64,000 nt of DNA, from the NCBI RefSeq assembly GCF_016921115.1, contig NZ_JAFFZS010000020.1, forward strand, positions 1 through 64,000. Reading direction: 5' to 3'. The notes under the pieces are model-generated. The model worked only from the letters and a program-made list of their open reading frames with translations. It did no database searches and was not told where the DNA came from. This stretch comes from Streptomyces actuosus. Lineage in GTDB: Bacteria; Actinomycetota; Actinomycetes; Streptomycetales; Streptomycetaceae. Position numbers and translations under genes: made by a program. Below are positions 60,104 to 64,000 of this stretch, piece by piece; the stretch's first letter is position 1, and each line of letters begins with the position of its first letter.

Positions 60104-61464
60104 CGGACGGCACGGGCGGCAACGGGGGCACGGACGGGTACGGGGCAGCGGGCGGGGACGACGCGCGGCGCGACCCGGGAGCCCGCCGCGCCCCGGACGC
60201 GCACGCCCGCCCGCGGCCCGAGCGGTCCCCGGACCACCGGCCCACCGGCGAGTGCCCCGCCACGGACCCGGGCGGTGTGCCGTACCCGGACGGGCCGCCC
60301 GACCGGGGCCCTACGCCGGACCTCGGCCCCGCGCCGGACCGGGGAGCCGAGCCTGCGCGGTGGCCCCGCACGCACGATCCGAAACACCTGCACGCTGGGA
60401 ACGGAACTGTGAACGACGGCCTGGACGACCAGAGCCCGGGCGGGCTCGACTCGGACGAGCTGGCGCTGCGCCGCATGCTGCACCACGCGGTCCAGGAGAT
60501 CGAGCCGCGCGACGGCGTCCTGGAGCACCTGCAGCGGGCGGTCCCCGCACGCCGGGCGCGCAAGCGCCAGGCGGCCGTCGGCGCGGCCGCCGCGGCCCTC
60601 TTCCTGGGGACGGCCGTCCCCGCACTGCTGCACGTCTCCCAGGCCACCGGCACCGTCGCCGACCCCTCCATCGCCGGCAACAGCTCGCAGGTCCAGGGCG
60701 GCACCGGCGAGGGCAAGAGCTCCGACGGCAAGGAGGGCGCGACCGGCAGCGGATCCGGCGCGGGCACCGGCAAGGGGCAGGGCGGCAGCAAGGACACCGG
60801 CCAGGGCAGGAGCGCCGGCCCGGGCACCGCCGCCTCGCAGGCCCCCGACCCGCGGGCCACCGGCCCCGCCGATCCTCCGCGGTGCACCGCCGGCCAGCTC
60901 GGCAGCGCCACGGCCACCGCCGACGTCCCGGACTCCGCCGGCATCGTGTACGGCGCGTTCCACCTGGTCAACGTCTCGGGCGCCAAGTGCGTGGTGGGCG
61001 GTGCGGGGAACATGGCCCTCCTCGCCAAGGGCGCCGCCGACCCGGCGAGGATCACGGTCGTGCAGCACACCGCGGGCGACGCCGCCCCCGATCTGCCCGA
61101 TCCCTCGCTCAGCCTTCCCGAACTGGTCCTGGCGCCCGGCTCCGCGTTCGACGTGCGGTTCGCCTGGGTCCCGGAGGAGACCTGCCCCACCACCGGCGGG
61201 GGCGGCGGCGCCGACGGCGGCGGGGGCGACGGCACCGGCACGTCCTCGTCCGCTCCCTCGCCCAGCCCGGCCTCCACCGGCGTCGCCCCCGGCACGTCCA
61301 CCGGCGGCGACACCGGCACCACGACCCAGCTGGTCACCGAGGACGGCACGGACGGCGGTGTCGTCGTCTCCTACACCCCGGCGACGGGCACGGAACCCGT
61401 CACCGTGACGGTGCCGCACGCCTGCGCGGGCACGGTGTACCGCACGGGGCTGCTGTCGCAGTAG
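60100..61464 (+). CDS. membrane protein with DUF4232-like extracellular domain
   Basis: 454 aa from ATG 60100, but GTG 60409 (VNDGLDDQ...) gives a better-looking 351-aa product; the first 103 residues are Pro/Asp/Arg-rich and unstructured. Then a short cytosolic helix (ELALRRMLHHAVQEIE), one membrane helix (AAVGAAAAALFLGTAVPAL), a Gly/Ser/Lys linker and a DUF4232-like beta domain (CTAGQLGSATATA, GAFHLVNVSGAKC). A likely regulator of the coupled sigma factor, by position. Confidence 0.8.
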   Translation: MTDGTGGNGGTDGYGAAGGDDARRDPGARRAPDAHARPRPERSPDHRPTGECPATDPGGVPYPDGPPDRGPTPDLGPAPDRGAEPARWPRTHDPKHLHAGNGTVNDGLDDQSPGGLDSDELALRRMLHHAVQEIEPRDGVLEHLQRAVPARRARKRQAAVGAAAAALFLGTAVPALLHVSQATGTVADPSIAGNSSQVQGGTGEGKSSDGKEGATGSGSGAGTGKGQGGSKDTGQGRSAGPGTAASQAPDPRATGPADPPRCTAGQLGSATATADVPDSAGIVYGAFHLVNVSGAKCVVGGAGNMALLAKGAADPARITVVQHTAGDAAPDLPDPSLSLPELVLAPGSAFDVRFAWVPEETCPTTGGGGGADGGGGDGTGTSSSAPSPSPASTGVAPGTSTGGDTGTTTQLVTEDGTDGGVVVSYTPATGTEPVTVTVPHACAGTVYRTGLLSQ

Positions 61465-61549
61465 CAGCGGAGCCGCCGCGGGACCGGAGCCGCGGTGGTA
61501 GAGGCGGAGGACGGGAGCCCGTTCCGGCGACGGGACGGGCCGCGCCCCC

Positions 61550-62356
61550 TCACGCCCCGGGGGCCCGGGCCGGCGCCGGGACGGGCGCGGACTCCTGCTC
61601 GGGGACGATCCCCAGCCGAGCGTCCCGCTGGTACTCCACCTCGCGCCGCAGCAGCCGGAACCACATGAACACCACGAACCCGGCGAAGACGAACCACTCC
61701 CCGGTGTAGCCGAGGTTCTGGAACGCCTTCAGGTCCAGCCCGCTGCCCGAGGGCGAGGCGGCCGGCACGGCCGTCATCCCGGCGTCGGCCCGGTCCAGGG
61801 TGACCCACGCGTCGTACAGGTCGTACGGCACGAGGTTCACCAGCGAGGCCGCACTGATCGCAGCCGTCTGCCCGGACGGCAGCCCGCCGCGGGCGCTGAC
61901 GCCGTTGTCGCCGGGCGTCTCCGAGGCCTGGAGCGCTCCCGTGACACGGACCTCGCCCTTCGGCGGGGCAGGCGCCTTCGCCGGGTCGGCGATGCCCGGC
62001 AGCCAGCCGCGGACCACCGGCAGGGCCTTTCCTGAGTCGGTGCGCAGCAGGGTCAGGACGTAGAAGCCGCTCCTGCCGTCCAGTTCCCGGTCGGGGACGA
62101 GGAGCTGCTCGCCGTACCGGCCGGTCGCGGTGACCTGCTTGCCGGAGGTCTGCTTGTCGACGGGGAGCAGGTCGGCCAGCGGGCGGGCCGGCGCCCCGCG
62201 GTCGGCGGCGGCATCGGCCTCGGCGCTGCGGTGCTCGTCGACCCGCGCCTCGAACCGGCTCAGCTGCCAGGACCCCATGAACACGCAGAAGGGGATGGCC
62301 AGCAGCACGAAGACGTTGATCCCCCACCAGCGGGGCGTCAGCAGGAACCGGTACAC
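61550..62356 (-). CDS. SURF1 family protein
   Basis: 268 aa from GTG 62356 (GTG 62365 possible). FLLTPRWWGINVFVLLAIPFC is the first membrane helix; WQLSRFEARVDEH, VTATGRYGEQLLVPDRELDG and VVRGWLP follow; a second helix lies near residue 225 (WFVFAGFVVFMWFRLL). SURF1 helps assemble cytochrome c oxidase. Convergent with the preceding gene. Confidence 0.92.
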   Translation of the reverse strand: MYRFLLTPRWWGINVFVLLAIPFCVFMGSWQLSRFEARVDEHRSAEADAAADRGAPARPLADLLPVDKQTSGKQVTATGRYGEQLLVPDRELDGRSGFYVLTLLRTDSGKALPVVRGWLPGIADPAKAPAPPKGEVRVTGALQASETPGDNGVSARGGLPSGQTAAISAASLVNLVPYDLYDAWVTLDRADAGMTAVPAASPSGSGLDLKAFQNLGYTGEWFVFAGFVVFMWFRLLRREVEYQRDARLGIVPEQESAPVPAPARAPGA

Positions 62357-62491
62357 GTCCTCCACGGTACGGTGCCCCGCGGCGGTTCCCGCACGCGGGC
62401 TCGTCCATCCCGCGCCGCGGGTCCGGGCGGGATGTCCACAGGCTGGGGACCTGGGCGATCGATACCAGGCCCGAGCGGGCAGGATGGCCAC

Positions 62492-64000
62492 ATGACTGAG
62501 AGCAACAGGTCCACCACAGGGGACCGGGAGGCGGGCGCGCTGATGTCTGAGGACGTTTCCGGTGACACTTCCGGGGGTGCCCCGCGGGAGATGCCGGACT
62601 GGGAGAAGCGGTTCCGGGCGCCGAGGGTGTCCCTTCCGGACTGGGCGCAGGACGCCCCGCACCGGTCCCTGTTCGTGTCGAACGCCACGGGCACGTACGA
62701 GCTGTACTCCTGGGACCGCTCGACCGGTGAGCAGCACCAGGTGACCAACCGGCCGAACGGCACGACGGACGGCGTGCTCTCCCCGGACGGCGCCGGCATC
62801 TGGTGGTTCGACGACAAGGACGGCGACGAGTTCGGCGTGTGGCGCCGCCGCCCCTTCTCCGGCGGCGAGGACGAGCTGGCCGCGCCGGGCCTGGACCCCT
62901 CCTACCCGGCGGGCCTGGCCCTGGGCCGGGACGGCCGGACGGCGGTCGTCGGCCGCTCCACGGACGAGGAGGGCACCACGATCCACCTCGCCCGGACCGG
63001 CGAGCCGCCGGTGGAGATCTACCGGCACCGCGAGTCGGCCGGCGTGGGCGACCTCTCCCACGACGGTTCGCTGATCGCGCTGGAGCACACCGAGCACGGC
63101 GACGCGATGCACTCGGCGCTGCGGGTGGTGCGACCCGACGGCACGGCGGTCGCCGAACTGGACGACACCGAGGGCGGCACGAAGGAGCTGGGCCTGGAGG
63201 TGCTCGGCTTCGCGCCCGTCGACGGCGACACCCGCCTGCTCATCGGCCACCAGCGCCGGGGCCGCTGGGAGCCGCTGGTGTGGGACGTGGCGACGGGGGA
63301 GCAGAGCGACCTCGCCCTGGACCTGCCGGGCGACGTCAGCGCCGAGTGGTACCCGGACGGCAGCGCCCTGCTCGTCGCGCACGGCTTCGAGGCCCGCAGC
63401 GAGCTGTACCGGTACGACCTGACCGACCGTGCGCTGGAGCGGATCCCCACCCCGCCGGGAACCGTCTCGGGGGCGACGGCCCGCCCCGACGGCACCGTGG
63501 AGTACCTGTGGTCGTCGGCGGCGGAGCCGCCCGTGGTGCGGTCCACGGCGGGCGGGGTGGTCCTGGATCCGCCCGGCATGAAGTCGCCCGGCTCGGTGCC
63601 GGTGGAGGACGTGTGGGTGGACGGCCCCGGCGGGCGCATCCACGCCCTGGTGCAGCGGCCGGCGGGGGCCGAGGGCCCGCTGCCGACGGTCTTCGACATC
63701 CACGGCGGACCGACCTGGCACGACAGCGACTCCTTCGCGGCGGGTCCCGCAGCCTGGGTGGACCACGGCTACGCGGTGGTCCGCGTCAACTACCGCGGCT
63801 CCACCGGCTACGGCCGGGCCTGGACGGACGCGCTGAAGCACCGGGTGGGCCTGATCGAGCTGGAGGACATCGAGGCGGTCCGCCAGTGGGCGATCACCTC
63901 CGGCCTCGCGGACCCCGCCCGGCTGATCCTCACCGGCGGCTCCTGGGGCGGCTATCTCACCCTCCTCGGCCTCGGCACCCAGCCCGAGGCGTGGACGCTG
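62492..64000 (+). CDS. prolyl-oligopeptidase family serine peptidase (partial)
   Basis: At least 503 codons; the window ends before the stop. ATG 62492 (MTESNRSTTGDR). The N-terminal ~370 residues read as a beta-propeller (SNATGTYELYSWDRSTGEQ, GVLSPDGAGIWWFDD); the catalytic domain begins at TVFDIHGGPTWHD and reaches the nucleophile in ILTGGSWGGYLT. The His and Asp of the triad lie beyond the end. Cytosolic; likely a dipeptidyl or acylaminoacyl peptidase. Confidence 0.92.
   Translation, partial: MTESNRSTTGDREAGALMSEDVSGDTSGGAPREMPDWEKRFRAPRVSLPDWAQDAPHRSLFVSNATGTYELYSWDRSTGEQHQVTNRPNGTTDGVLSPDGAGIWWFDDKDGDEFGVWRRRPFSGGEDELAAPGLDPSYPAGLALGRDGRTAVVGRSTDEEGTTIHLARTGEPPVEIYRHRESAGVGDLSHDGSLIALEHTEHGDAMHSALRVVRPDGTAVAELDDTEGGTKELGLEVLGFAPVDGDTRLLIGHQRRGRWEPLVWDVATGEQSDLALDLPGDVSAEWYPDGSALLVAHGFEARSELYRYDLTDRALERIPTPPGTVSGATARPDGTVEYLWSSAAEPPVVRSTAGGVVLDPPGMKSPGSVPVEDVWVDGPGGRIHALVQRPAGAEGPLPTVFDIHGGPTWHDSDSFAAGPAAWVDHGYAVVRVNYRGSTGYGRAWTDALKHRVGLIELEDIEAVRQWAITSGLADPARLILTGGSWGGYLTLLGLGTQPEAWTL

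Overview
The window is about 64 kb of actinobacterial chromosome, almost certainly Streptomyces. The GC content is very high, GTG and TTG starts with 4-bp ATGA/GTGA overlaps are frequent, some accessory genes carry rare TTA codons, and the housekeeping order on the right half (fbaA, pyrE, kynA-kynU, purA, Ser/Thr kinase, YbaB, recR, DUF5063, lysC-asd, SigE-type sigma factor) is typical of that genus. No rRNA, tRNA or CRISPR array was recognised.

Layout. (1) 1-6.8 kb is accessory: a three-gene operon of a WXG100-like protein, an alpha/beta hydrolase with a helical N-terminus and a lipoprotein; a decayed Uma2 fragment; a large protein of unknown function; a UPF0158 protein; and a gene remnant. 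(2) 6.85-15.4 kb looks like an island tied to one aminotransferase gene. A 120-bp direct repeat (7161-7280 and 14505-14624, one mismatch) lies inside an orphan 3' fragment and inside the intact gene. Between the copies are a SWIM zinc-finger protein, a SNF2 helicase and a pRiA4b ORF-3 protein with a long C-terminal extension. (3) 15.5-24.26 kb is an integrative element bounded by an exact 18-bp direct repeat. It carries a tyrosine integrase, an excisionase-like protein, a four-gene translationally coupled operon (small protein, XRE regulator, HNH nuclease, P-loop ATPase), a divergent GntR regulator plus small kinase, two clusters of an AGCGTCCGC repeat, a large inverted repeat, and a two-copy 207-bp tandem repeat whose hairpins have changed in concert. 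No DNA-translocase or transfer gene was found in it.

(4) 24.4-64 kb is chromosomal core with a few variable genes. It holds a Cys/Gly-rich membrane peptide, a DUF2617 protein, a membrane-fused spermidine-synthase-like protein, SRPBCC and aldose-epimerase proteins, pyrE, fbaA, an MFS exporter and a DUF3151 protein. A tryptophan-to-anthranilate route follows (kynA, kynU and a probable formamidase under a divergent TetR), then a two-component system, a P450, an ABC exporter with its divergent MarR/GbsR-type regulator and a near-palindromic operator, a lipid-kinase-like protein, purA, a GntR/class III aminotransferase pair, a Ser/Thr kinase, a SLATT protein, YbaB-recR-DUF5063, lysC-asd with a probable internal aspartokinase beta start, a sigma factor with a membrane partner, SURF1 and a truncated prolyl-oligopeptidase-type peptidase.

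The best candidates for something undescribed are the 8.7-kb element and its repeat systems, the possibility that its attachment site overlaps the 3' end of its own integrase, and a conserved domain shared by the two large unknown proteins at 3643-5736 and 11792-13951.
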